64,000 nt of DNA from the NCBI RefSeq assembly GCF_003382275.1, contig NZ_QTJX01000001.1, forward strand, positions 1,302,001 to 1,366,000. The letters run 5' to 3'. This DNA comes from Flagellimonas nanhaiensis. Its GTDB lineage: Bacteria; Bacteroidota; Bacteroidia; Flavobacteriales; Flavobacteriaceae. The notes beneath the pieces are model-generated. The model saw nothing but the letters and a program-made list of their open reading frames with translations. It searched no databases and had not been told where the DNA came from. The position numbers and the translations under genes were made by a program. This document shows positions 50,201 to 58,915 of this stretch, piece by piece; position 1 is the stretch's first letter, and each line of letters starts with the position of its first letter.

Positions 50201-51598
50201 ATGAGCTTCAGAATAGAAAAAGATACCATGGGAGAGGTTAAAGTACCCTCTGACAAGTATTGGGGCGCGCAAACCGAGCGGTCCAGAAACAACTTTAAAA
50301 TAGGGGCGCCTGCCTCTATGCCTTTGGATGTGGTCTACGGCTTTGCCTACCTTAAAAAGGCTGCCGCATATGCCAATCATGAGCTTGGAGTTCTTTCTTC
50401 GGAAAAAAGAGATCTTATAGCCCAGGTATGTGATGAAATATTGGCGGAAAAGCACGATGACCAGTTTCCTTTGGTCATTTGGCAGACCGGTTCCGGTACC
50501 CAGAGCAACATGAACGTGAACGAGGTGGTCGCTAACAGAGCACATGAAATAGCCGGAAAAAAAATCGGTGAGGGCGAGAAGACTATTCAACCCAACGATG
50601 ATGTCAACAAAAGTCAGTCCTCAAATGACACCTTCCCTACTGGAATGCATATTGCGGCCTACAAAAAAATTGTGGAGGTCACTATTCCAGGTGTAAAACA
50701 ATTGCGTGATACCTTGGCCAAAAAGTCCAAGGATTTCAAAGATGTAGTGAAAATTGGTAGAACTCACTTAATGGATGCTACCCCCCTAACCCTGGGGCAG
50801 GAATTTTCAGGTTATGTTTCACAATTGGACCACGGCCTAAAGGCACTCCGGAATACCCTGGACCATTTGAGCGAACTTGCACTTGGTGGTACGGCTGTGG
50901 GGACTGGGCTCAATACTCCGAAAGGATATGATGTTGTAGTAGCTAAGTACATTGCCGAGTTTACCGGTCTTCCTTTTAAAACTGCAGAAAACAAATTTGA
51001 AGCCTTGGCCTCTCATGATGCCATAGTGGAAAGTCATGGAGCATTGAAGCAGTTGGCCGTTTCCTTGAACAAGATTGCCAATGATGTTAGAATGATGGCG
51101 TCTGGCCCTCGCTCTGGTATTGGTGAAATTATAATTCCTGCCAATGAACCTGGAAGCTCCATTATGCCCGGAAAGGTCAATCCTACCCAATGTGAGGCCA
51201 TGACCATGGTCTGTGCACAGGTTATGGGCAATGATGTTGCCATTGGCGTAGGTGGAACTCAGGGCCATTATGAACTTAATGTATTCAAGCCTATGATGGC
51301 TGCAAATATTCTGGAGTCCGCCCAACTTTTGGGAGATGCTTGTGTAAGTTTTGATGTAAACTGTGCGGTAGGAATTGAACCCAACCATGAAGTAATCAAG
51401 ACCCTTTTGAACAATTCCTTAATGCTTGTTACTGCCTTGAACACCAAAATAGGGTATTACAAAGCAGCTGAAATTGCAAATACCGCCCATAAAAATGGGA
51501 CTACGCTCCGAGAGGAGGCCATTAATTTAGGATATGTAACACCCGAAGAATATGACGAATGGGTGAAACCTGAGGATATGGTTGGCAGTCTGAAATAA
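50201..51598 (+). CDS. fumC: Class II fumarate hydratase
   Basis: 465 residues from ATG 50201 (the frame opens two codons earlier at TTG). Hydrates fumarate to L-malate in the TCA cycle; iron-independent homotetramer. Visible motifs: [34 protein letters not shown], and the superfamily signature [15 protein letters not shown] with the mobile-loop serine. All family landmarks are intact and length is standard. Own promoter at 50170 and strong terminator downstream, so a single-gene unit. Confidence 0.97.
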   Translation: MSFRIEKDTMGEVKVPSDKYWGAQTERSRNNFKIGAPASMPLDVVYGFAYLKKAAAYANHELGVLSSEKRDLIAQVCDEILAEKHDDQFPLVIWQTGSGTQSNMNVNEVVANRAHEIAGKKIGEGEKTIQPNDDVNKSQSSNDTFPTGMHIAAYKKIVEVTIPGVKQLRDTLAKKSKDFKDVVKIGRTHLMDATPLTLGQEFSGYVSQLDHGLKALRNTLDHLSELALGGTAVGTGLNTPKGYDVVVAKYIAEFTGLPFKTAENKFEALASHDAIVESHGALKQLAVSLNKIANDVRMMASGPRSGIGEIIIPANEPGSSIMPGKVNPTQCEAMTMVCAQVMGNDVAIGVGGTQGHYELNVFKPMMAANILESAQLLGDACVSFDVNCAVGIEPNHEVIKTLLNNSLMLVTALNTKIGYYKAAEIANTAHKNGTTLREEAINLGYVTPEEYDEWVKPEDMVGSLK

Positions 51599-51623
51599 GT
51601 TTTAGGTACCTTCCGAAAATAGA

Positions 51624-51659
51624 AAAAGCCCGAGTTCTTTAAAAAAGAACCGGGCTTTT
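51624..51659. terminator. Bidirectional terminator after fumC
   Basis: Outer stem AAAAGCCCG/CGGGCTTTT (51624-51632 with 51651-51659) plus inner stem GTTCTT/AAGAAC with one bulged A. Shared by fumC and the convergent minus-strand gene ending at 51681. Confidence 0.88.
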
Positions 51660-51680
51660 AAGTTATATGGATAGTGTATA

Positions 51681-52568
51681 TTATTTCAAGGTGAACTTGG
51701 AAGTTCCCAGTAGCTTCAACTTGTTATCATAAACGTTTACCATGTAGTTCCCTTTTTGGAAATCGCTGGCTGGTTTATTGATGTAATCACAAACATCCAA
51801 AGAGCTGTTCTCATAATAGAAGTTGGTACCTTTACTATAAGTAATTGATGCACCTTCTTCTGTAGACTTAGAAAAGCTGTCTCCCAAAACATTTCCTTGT
51901 GGGTCAAGAACTTCGATGAAAAATTCTCTATCACCTGCTTCAGCTATCACATTGTCAGTAATTGTAAAACATACTTTGAATTTGTCAGTGGCCTTAGCTC
52001 TAGAGGTAGAAACCAATTTTCCGCTGTTTCTTTCTCTTACTGCATCAACAGAGAAACTAGAGAGACTTAGTGCAGATCCTCTTTCAACAGCGTCTGCCAA
52101 TTGTGTATTTTGAACGATCAAAGAATCGTTAAAAACAGTTTGTTTCTCCAACTCAACAAATGTACTGTCCCTTTGCATGGCCAACAAAGAGTTGGACTGC
52201 GTTAAAGAATCCACCTGCTTCATAAGCTTTTCTCTTTCAGCTTTAAGAACACTTACTTGTCTTCTGTATCTTGAAAGTGTTGCAATGTCAGCTTTCATAG
52301 CTTGTACAGAATCTATGTATTTTGCAATATTGTCTCTAGCGGCAACCAATTCTTCATTGGTAGCATTGCTTTCCAAAATGGCTTTGTCGTACTCAGCCTT
52401 AAGGTTGTTCAAATCATTAACTACGATTTCCTTTTCTTGAGTAAGGGCATCGGTCGTCTTTTTCTTATCTTGGTAAAGGCTTACAGTATAGATAATAGTC
52501 CCTAAAAGAACCACCCCAAGCAAACCGGCAATCACCTTCAATCCGTTGTTATTCTTTGTTTCACTCAT
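51681..52568 (-). CDS. Membrane-anchored coiled-coil protein with C-terminal beta domain
   Basis: 295 residues. A cytoplasmic tip, one transmembrane helix (about 11-31, VIAGLLGVVLLGTIIYTVSLY), a long coiled coil (about 35-165, heptads such as LKAEREKLMKQVDSLTQSNSLL) and a C-terminal beta-sandwich-like domain of about 110 residues (FKVCFTITDNVIAEAGDREFFIEVLDPQGNVLGD, two cysteines). Homologues are common in flavobacteria and often mislabelled as chromosome partitioning proteins; no ATPase motif exists here. A periplasm-spanning scaffold is plausible. Function unknown. Confidence 0.85.
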   Translation of the reverse strand: MSETKNNNGLKVIAGLLGVVLLGTIIYTVSLYQDKKKTTDALTQEKEIVVNDLNNLKAEYDKAILESNATNEELVAARDNIAKYIDSVQAMKADIATLSRYRRQVSVLKAEREKLMKQVDSLTQSNSLLAMQRDSTFVELEKQTVFNDSLIVQNTQLADAVERGSALSLSSFSVDAVRERNSGKLVSTSRAKATDKFKVCFTITDNVIAEAGDREFFIEVLDPQGNVLGDSFSKSTEEGASITYSKGTNFYYENSSLDVCDYINKPASDFQKGNYMVNVYDNKLKLLGTSKFTLK

Positions 52569-52736
52569 AACTTCTTAAATTAATTGATTCTCGTTTAAGT
52601 TTTATTGATCAATTGTGTATGGTTTATATACGGACTTACTTTTGGTTTGGATCATATAGGCCTAAATAATCTCAAAAAAAATATTTCTTATGTCCTGAAA
52701 CTCTTAATTTTAAAGGAAACCATAAAGCATAGTTTT

Positions 52737-53510
52737 ATGAAAAAAATCGTCAGTTTACTATTTCTTTCCCTGATTGTTAGTGCTGGTTGTAAGGAAACTC
52801 AAGCACAAAAATCTGAACAAAAGGAGAATGAAGAGATTTCATCTCTAAAAATCATACCTATAGAACATGCCACTGCGGTTCTTGAGTGGAATGATATCAC
52901 CATATATATAGACCCTGTTGGTGGTAAAACTGCATTTTCAGGTCAGAAAAACCCGGATTTAATCCTGATCACCGATATCCATGGAGATCATTTTAGTTTG
53001 GAAACCCTACAGGAACTCAATACGGAAAAGGCAAAGATTATGGTACCCCAAGCAGTTGCCGACAAGATTCCCGAGGTATTTACGCCCCAAATCGATGTAT
53101 TGGATAATGGAGCTTCCAAAGAACGTTATGGAATAACGGTTGAAGCAATACCCATGTACAATTTAAGAGAGGAAGCACTCAAGTTTCATGAAAAAGGGAG
53201 AGGAAACGGTTACGTACTGAATATGGAAGGTATGAGAATCTATTTTTCAGGAGATACCGAGGATATTCCTGAGATGAGGGCACTTGAGAATATTGATAAG
53301 GCCTTTGTTTGTATGAACCTTCCTTATACCATGACCGTGGAAAGTGCCGCTAGTGCAGTTCTAGAATTTCAGCCCAAGGAAGTTTATCCCTACCATTTTA
53401 GGGGTCGGCCTGAGGTCAGTGATGTGAAAAAGTTTAAAACCCTCATAAATGAGGGAAATTCGGAAATAAAGGTGGTACAGCTGGACTGGTATCCGAACGA
53501 TGATTTTTGA
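52737..53510 (+). CDS. MBL-fold metallo-hydrolase lipoprotein (UlaG-like)
   Basis: 257 residues from ATG 52737, chosen because it gives a signal peptide with lipobox SAGC; the frame extends 44 codons upstream without support. The beta-lactamase-fold core has IEHATAVLEWNDITIYIDPVGG, then TDIHGDHF, a variant of HxHxDH with Asp for the first His, then YFSGDTED and a late YPYHFRG supplying the last His. This pattern is that of the UlaG-like branch (L-ascorbate-6-phosphate lactonase relatives). Lipid-anchored location would put it in the periplasm. Substrate unknown. Confidence 0.9.
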   Translation: MKKIVSLLFLSLIVSAGCKETQAQKSEQKENEEISSLKIIPIEHATAVLEWNDITIYIDPVGGKTAFSGQKNPDLILITDIHGDHFSLETLQELNTEKAKIMVPQAVADKIPEVFTPQIDVLDNGASKERYGITVEAIPMYNLREEALKFHEKGRGNGYVLNMEGMRIYFSGDTEDIPEMRALENIDKAFVCMNLPYTMTVESAASAVLEFQPKEVYPYHFRGRPEVSDVKKFKTLINEGNSEIKVVQLDWYPNDDF

Positions 53511-53571
53511 TTACATAAAATATTGACCCCATATTATCGTTTAGGAAATAGACCAAATCAATACTTAACCA

Positions 53572-54252
53572 ATGAATCCTAAAACTTATGCCTTATGGGC
53601 CATAACACTAGTTCTTGGAATCCATCTTTCTTTTTCCAACCAGTGCGATAACTATTATGCCAAAGTCACGTATGCCTTAAGCCATTCTAAAAAGGCCATG
53701 ACTGCGACCAATTTTGAGCATCAAATGTATTATTCCGAAAGAGCGATGACCGCTCTGGAAAAATCAAAAACCTTTTTGGGAGATTGTGATTGTGCTAAAT
53801 CTGAGGACAAGACCCTTGATGCCATTGAGAGTTTAAACAAGGCCATTGAACCTGTAGATTGGGATGCAGGCAGGTACTTCACCAAAAAATCAATTGGAAT
53901 CATCAATGAATTGATCACCCTTCTGGATGAATGTACCCTAGGTACTTCAACAACTATTGAGGACAGCGGAGATACCACATTGGAACATGAGGCCTATCCT
54001 GCAGAAAACGAAGTGGACCAAAGTGCTGTTGAAAAAGAAATGGTCGCTGTTTTTCAAAAACACGCCCAAACCAAATTGAACAGTACACAGAAGGCCATTG
54101 AAGAAATGATTGCGCTTTCCAAAACTATAGGAGACAATCCGTCAGAACAGGAAAATATGCCAAACAGTTTAAAAGCGCACAAAAAAGCATACCTGGAACA
54201 AGCCAAAAAACTTTTGGAGGAAGGGCTTCAAAAACTTAATGAAGAAGATTAA
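53572..54252 (+). CDS. Secreted helical protein, unknown function
   Basis: 226 residues. Signal peptide (ITLVLGIHLSFS), then cysteine-containing helices: YYAKVTYALSHSKKAM, YYSERAMTALEKSKTFLGDCDCAKSED, EALNKAIEPVDWDAGRYFTKK-like helices and a final EQAKKLLEEGLQKLNEED. Five cysteines (QCDN, DCDCA, DECT among them) could form disulfides in the periplasm. TPR-like alpha-hairpins are possible. No family recognised. Converges on ettA with 11 bases between stops; a weak 6-bp stem (54251-54256 with 54274-54279) may end transcription. Confidence 0.7.
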   Translation: MNPKTYALWAITLVLGIHLSFSNQCDNYYAKVTYALSHSKKAMTATNFEHQMYYSERAMTALEKSKTFLGDCDCAKSEDKTLDAIESLNKAIEPVDWDAGRYFTKKSIGIINELITLLDECTLGTSTTIEDSGDTTLEHEAYPAENEVDQSAVEKEMVAVFQKHAQTKLNSTQKAIEEMIALSKTIGDNPSEQENMPNSLKAHKKAYLEQAKKLLEEGLQKLNEED

Positions 54253-54263
54253 AGCTATTAAAT

Positions 54264-55955
54264 TTATCTTATAAGCTTTTTGTACTTAATACGCTTGGGC
54301 ATAATGTCAGCTCCCAAGCGTTTCTTTTTGTTTTCCTCATAATCCGAGAAGGAACCTTCAAAAAAGTACACTTGAGAATCTCCTTCAAAGGCTAGGATAT
54401 GTGTACAGATTCTATCCAGGAACCATCTATCGTGTGAAATCACCACCGCACAACCGGCAAAATTCTCAAGACCTTCTTCCAAAGCTCTCAAGGTATTTAC
54501 ATCCAAATCATTGGTAGGCTCGTCCAAGAGCAGTACATTCCCTTCTTCTTTTAGGGTCATGGCCAGGTGAAGACGGTTTCGTTCACCACCGGAAAGCATG
54601 CTTACCTTCTTGTTCTGCTCACTTCCGGAAAAGTTAAAACGACTCAGGTAAGCCCTGGAGTTCACCTGCTTCCCTCCCATCATCACCAATTCTTGTCCAT
54701 CACTAAAATTCTCCCAAATGGACTTATTGGGGTCTATGTTAGAGTGACTTTGGTCAACGTATGCAATTTTTGCCGTGTCCCCCACTACAAATTCACCTTT
54801 GTCTGGGGTTTCCTCTTCCATGATCATTCTGAAAATTGTAGTTTTCCCAGCACCGTTAGGTCCAATAATGCCTACGATTCCAGCTTGAGGCAAATTGAAG
54901 TTCAAATCTTCGTACAACAATTTGTCCCCATAAGCTTTGCTTATTCCTTTGGCTTCAATCACATTGGTGCCCAAACGCGGGCCATTGGGAATATAGATCT
55001 CCAATTTTTCCTCCAACTGCTTTTGATCTTGGCTAAGAAGCTTATCGTAGTTCTTTAAACGGGCTTTTTGTTTGGCCTGTCTTCCCTTGGCTCCTTGTCG
55101 AACCCAATCCAGCTCGCGTTCCAAGGTTTTTTGTCTTTTGGAGGCCTGTTTGCTTTCTTGGGCCAAACGCTTGGCCTTTTGATCCAGCCATCCTGAGTAA
55201 TTGCCTTTCCACGGAATTCCCTCTCCTCTATCCAATTCCAGAATCCATCCAGCTACATTATCCAGAAAATAACGGTCGTGCGTAACAGCAATAACTGTTC
55301 CTTTATATTGAGCTAAATGATGTTCCAACCAATGCACAGATTCGGCATCCAAGTGGTTTGTTGGCTCATCCAACAGCAACACATCGGGTTCTTGTAACAA
55401 TAATCTGCACAGAGCAACTCTTCTGCGCTCTCCTCCTGAAAGCACCCCGATTTTCTTATCAGATTCAGGTGTGCGAAGCGCATCCATGGCAATCTCCAAC
55501 TTGGTATCCAGTTCCCATGCGTTTGAAGCATCAATCTTATCCTGTAGTGCGGCTTGCTTGTCCATAAGCTTCTGCATCTTATCCGCATCTTCATAGACCT
55601 CGGGAAGACCAAACATATCGTTGATCTTATTGTATTCGTCCAAAACGGCAACGGTCTCGGCCACACCTTCCTTGACCACTTCGAGCACGGTTTTTTCTTC
55701 ATCTAGTTGTGGTTCTTGTTCAAGATAGCCCACAGTATATCCTGGAGAGAAAACTACATCCCCCTGATAATTCTTGTCAACCCCAGCAATTATTTTTAAT
55801 AATGTGGATTTTCCTGAGCCATTGAGACCCAAAATTCCAATCTTTGCTCCATAAAAAAAGCTGAGATAAATATTCTTAAGAACCGGGGTATTGGCCGTTT
55901 TAAAGGTCTTGGTAACCCCAGACATTGAAAAAATGACTTTTTTATCGTCTGACAT
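54264..55955 (-). CDS. ettA: Energy-dependent translational throttle protein
   Basis: 563 residues, ABC-F family of soluble tandem ABC proteins. Binds the ribosomal E site and gates the first elongation steps according to ADP/ATP ratio. First module: GLNGSGKST, LSGGERRRVALC, LLLDEPTNHLD; second: GPNGAGKTT, LSGGERNRLHLA, LLLDEPTNDLD. Between them lies the basic P-site tRNA interaction linker (RELDWVRQGAKGRQAKQKARLKNY). The C-terminus ADIMPKRIKYKKL is EttA-typical. A CAL67264-type small gene lies 34 bases upstream on the same strand. Confidence 0.96.
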   Translation of the reverse strand: MSDDKKVIFSMSGVTKTFKTANTPVLKNIYLSFFYGAKIGILGLNGSGKSTLLKIIAGVDKNYQGDVVFSPGYTVGYLEQEPQLDEEKTVLEVVKEGVAETVAVLDEYNKINDMFGLPEVYEDADKMQKLMDKQAALQDKIDASNAWELDTKLEIAMDALRTPESDKKIGVLSGGERRRVALCRLLLQEPDVLLLDEPTNHLDAESVHWLEHHLAQYKGTVIAVTHDRYFLDNVAGWILELDRGEGIPWKGNYSGWLDQKAKRLAQESKQASKRQKTLERELDWVRQGAKGRQAKQKARLKNYDKLLSQDQKQLEEKLEIYIPNGPRLGTNVIEAKGISKAYGDKLLYEDLNFNLPQAGIVGIIGPNGAGKTTIFRMIMEEETPDKGEFVVGDTAKIAYVDQSHSNIDPNKSIWENFSDGQELVMMGGKQVNSRAYLSRFNFSGSEQNKKVSMLSGGERNRLHLAMTLKEEGNVLLLDEPTNDLDVNTLRALEEGLENFAGCAVVISHDRWFLDRICTHILAFEGDSQVYFFEGSFSDYEENKKKRLGADIMPKRIKYKKLIR

Positions 55956-55989
55956 TGAATTGTTTTTTGGTTAAAAGAGGAAAGCTAAA

Positions 55990-56172
55990 CTACACTCTAC
56001 CTTTCAGAGCGTTAAAAACCCAAGCTATTGCAAAAAAACCAATACCTACTGCACCAAAGCCATATCCAGCGACCTCATCATATTTGAAAGCTCCTAATGC
56101 AATCATCCCCAATCCCACAAAGATCATAATCCAGGTGGCCCATGCAAGTACTGTGTTTTTGTTCATTCCCAT
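55990..56172 (-). CDS. CAL67264 family small membrane protein
   Basis: 60 residues (start at 56172 or the Met two codons later at 56166). Two transmembrane helices separated by a short GAFKYDEVAGYG loop, ending FNALKGRV. The sequence matches the Bacteroidota-specific CAL67264 membrane protein family, whose function is unknown. It directly precedes ettA (34 bases) on the same strand, an arrangement suggesting a shared transcript. Confidence 0.85.
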   Translation of the reverse strand: MGMNKNTVLAWATWIMIFVGLGMIALGAFKYDEVAGYGFGAVGIGFFAIAWVFNALKGRV

Positions 56173-56235
56173 AGATAAATGTGTAGAAATTCAAATATCG
56201 TAAAAAATGAACTAATCTTAATAATGGTCTTCAAT

Positions 56236-57219
56236 TTATGTTTCAAAGGGAAAGTGAATACCACACCTATCCCGGACACTATCCAGTAGCTCCGCTAAAT
56301 CCAAACTGTTCTGATGAGACCACAAACTACTTTGTAGTTTATTGTTTTTAAGACAATTATGTACTTCCAAAATCTCATATACAAAACCATTTCCTTCAAT
56401 AGGAAGTTCAAAGACTTCTGTAGTGCCATTTTTTACTACGGAACAACTATTGGCTGCATGCCACCTCGGTTGAATGAATACCTCACCCACGGTTCCGGAA
56501 ATTTCAGCTTCCATTCTGGAATTTCCCATAAATCCGCTATATAACATAGCCTGGGCAGTATCATACTCAAAAATCATCGAGGTCTGTATTTCGGTTCCGT
56601 TTGGATGAAATTTTGATGTCGCCTGTATTTTCTGAGGCATTCCCAACAGTAAATAAGCAAGAAAAATAGGATAGATTCCGATATCTAAAAGAGAGCCAGA
56701 GGCTAGGTGTGGGTTCAGTAATCGCGATTCCTCATCACGGTCAAGCGCATAAAATGCAAAATCAGCTTGGAGGTATGACACATCTCCAATCTCCCCATTG
56801 TCTATTAAAGCCTTTGCTTTCTCGATGGAAGGATTGAACCTGGACCAGAGTCCTTCCATTAAAAACACCTTATTTTCTTTGGCAGATTCGGTAAGTTCAA
56901 GTACTTCCTTCCGATTGATTCCAAGAGGTTTTTCGCAGAGGACATGCTTCCTGGCCTCCATAGCTTTTATGGCCAAATCTTTATGGAAATTATGGGGTGT
57001 AGCGACATACAGAATATCCACCTCATCAAAGGCAAATAGCTCCTCATAATTCCCAAACGCATGCTCAATATTGAATTCATCAGCAAATTGTTTGGCCTTC
57101 CGTAAGGATCTAGAAGCTACTCCAGTGACTTCAGCATCCTCAACACGTATTAAGTCGGAAACAAACTTATGGGCTATTCTTCCAGGCCCGATAATTCCCC
57201 ATTTTATTTTTCGTTCCAT
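56236..57219 (-). CDS. Gfo/Idh/MocA family oxidoreductase
   Basis: 327 residues. N-terminal Rossmann fold with KWGIIGPGRIAHKF (NAD(P) loop), DILYVATPHNFH, and the catalytic/cofactor stretch EKPLGINRKE; the C-terminal alpha/beta domain includes GSLLDIGIYPIFLAYLLLG, placing a conserved DIGxY-type motif near the substrate. Family members oxidise sugars, inositols or trans-dihydrodiols; substrate here is unknown. All expected residues are intact. Divergent from the acyl-CoA carboxylase gene; transcribed alone. Confidence 0.92.
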   Translation of the reverse strand: MERKIKWGIIGPGRIAHKFVSDLIRVEDAEVTGVASRSLRKAKQFADEFNIEHAFGNYEELFAFDEVDILYVATPHNFHKDLAIKAMEARKHVLCEKPLGINRKEVLELTESAKENKVFLMEGLWSRFNPSIEKAKALIDNGEIGDVSYLQADFAFYALDRDEESRLLNPHLASGSLLDIGIYPIFLAYLLLGMPQKIQATSKFHPNGTEIQTSMIFEYDTAQAMLYSGFMGNSRMEAEISGTVGEVFIQPRWHAANSCSVVKNGTTEVFELPIEGNGFVYEILEVHNCLKNNKLQSSLWSHQNSLDLAELLDSVRDRCGIHFPFET

Positions 57220-57286
57220 ACCAAATCAAAAGTAATGATTATAACTCCTTATCTTTAGCGAACCCTAAGAAATTGATTGATTGCAC

Positions 57287-58915
57287 ATGGATTTGAACTT
57301 CAATAAAAACGAAGACCACAATAAACTGAAACTCTCTGAATTAAGAAAGAAACTGACCTTGGTAAAACTAGGGGGTGGAAAAAAACGTATTGAAAAACAC
57401 CATGCCAAAGGCAAGATGACTGCTCGTGAGCGTATTGACTACCTTTTGGACAACGACTCTGAAACCATTGAAATTGGTGCTTTTGCCGGAGAAGGGATGT
57501 ACGAAGAGCATGGAGGATGCCCTTCAGGTGGTGTTGTGGTAAAAATTGGATATATCCATGGAAAGCAATGTGTTGTTGTGGCCAATGACGCCACAGTAAA
57601 GGCTGGTGCCTGGTTTCCCATTACTGGCAAGAAAAACTTAAGGGCACAAGAAATCTCCATTGAAAACAATCTTCCCATTATTTATTTAGTGGATAGTGCC
57701 GGGGTGTACCTTCCCATGCAGGATGAAATATTTCCGGATAAGGAACACTTTGGAAGGATTTTTAGAAACAACGCCATAATGAGCAGTAAGGGCATCACCC
57801 AAATTTCAGCCGTAATGGGCAGCTGCGTTGCTGGCGGGGCCTATTTGCCCATTATGAGTGATGAGGCACTTATTGTGGACAAAACCGGTAGCATCTTTTT
57901 GGCTGGAAGTTACTTGGTGAAAGCCGCCATTGGTGAAACCATTGATAATGAAACCCTTGGTGGGGCCACAACCCATTCTGAAATCAGTGGTGTCACAGAT
58001 TATAAAGCTAAAGATGACAAGGACGCTCTGGATAAAATCAGGAACATTGTCCATAAAATTGGAGATTTTGATAAGGCAGGATTCAGTCGTGTTGAAGCTA
58101 AAAGTCCTACGGAAAACCCTGAGGATATTTATGGGATTCTACCTGTTTCAAGAGGGGATCAATACGATATGCTTGAAATCATCAAAAGATTGGTGGATAA
58201 CTCCGAATTTGAACAATACAAGGAGGGCTACGGAAAAACCATTCTAACAGGTTATGCCCGTATTGATGGCTGGGCAGTGGGCATTGTGGCCAATCAAAGA
58301 AAAGTGGTCAAGACCAAAAAAGGAGAAATGCAGTTTGGCGGGGTTATTTATTCCGACTCCGCAGATAAAGCCACAAGATTTATTGCCAACTGCAACCAAA
58401 AGAAAATTCCTCTGGTGTTTCTTCAGGATGTTACCGGTTTTATGGTAGGGAGTAAAAGTGAGCATGGCGGTATCATTAAAGATGGAGCCAAAATGGTGAA
58501 CGCAGTGAGCAATTCGGTGGTTCCCAAGTTCACTGTTATAATAGGAAACAGTTATGGAGCAGGCAATTATGCCATGTGTGGAAAAGCTTATGACCCAAGA
58601 TTGATTGTGGCCTGGCCCAGTGCAGAACTGGCCGTAATGAGCGGAAATTCTGCCGCTAAAGTACTTTTACAGATTGAAAAAGCCTCTCTGGAAAAAAATG
58701 GCAAGCCCTTAAATCCAGAAAAAGAAAAAGCGCTGTTTGATAAAATCAAGCAACGCTACGATCATCAAATTTCGCCCTATTATGCTGCTGCCCACTTATG
58801 GACAGATGCCATCATAAATCCTTTGGAGACCCGAAAATGGATTTCAATGGGGATTGAGGCCGCCAACCACGCTCCAACGGAAAAGAAATTCAACATGGGA
58901 GTGTTACAGGTCTAG
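57287..58915 (+). CDS. Acyl-CoA carboxylase beta subunit (methylcrotonyl-CoA carboxylase type)
   Basis: 542 residues from ATG 57287 (TTG two codons earlier). Carboxyltransferase of a biotin-dependent carboxylase. The N-terminal crotonase-like half has GKMTARERIDYLLD and VDSAGVYLPMQDEIFPDKEHFGRIFRNNA, which resembles MccB more than PccB; the C-terminal half has GFMVGSKSEHGGIIKDGAKMVNAVSNSVVPKFTVIIGNSYGAGNYAMCG with the acyl-CoA oxyanion glycines. The biotin carboxylase/BCCP subunit is not in the window. Leucine degradation or a similar branched acyl-CoA is the likely substrate. Its stop directly abuts the stop of the next, convergent gene. Confidence 0.92.
   Translation: MDLNFNKNEDHNKLKLSELRKKLTLVKLGGGKKRIEKHHAKGKMTARERIDYLLDNDSETIEIGAFAGEGMYEEHGGCPSGGVVVKIGYIHGKQCVVVANDATVKAGAWFPITGKKNLRAQEISIENNLPIIYLVDSAGVYLPMQDEIFPDKEHFGRIFRNNAIMSSKGITQISAVMGSCVAGGAYLPIMSDEALIVDKTGSIFLAGSYLVKAAIGETIDNETLGGATTHSEISGVTDYKAKDDKDALDKIRNIVHKIGDFDKAGFSRVEAKSPTENPEDIYGILPVSRGDQYDMLEIIKRLVDNSEFEQYKEGYGKTILTGYARIDGWAVGIVANQRKVVKTKKGEMQFGGVIYSDSADKATRFIANCNQKKIPLVFLQDVTGFMVGSKSEHGGIIKDGAKMVNAVSNSVVPKFTVIIGNSYGAGNYAMCGKAYDPRLIVAWPSAELAVMSGNSAAKVLLQIEKASLEKNGKPLNPEKEKALFDKIKQRYDHQISPYYAAAHLWTDAIINPLETRKWISMGIEAANHAPTEKKFNMGVLQV

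Noticed and set aside
50837-51388. 183-codon minus-strand open frame
   Set aside because: Lies wholly within fumC, which is intact.
54567-55058. 163-codon plus-strand open frame
   Set aside because: Antisense shadow within ettA; no domain or start signal.
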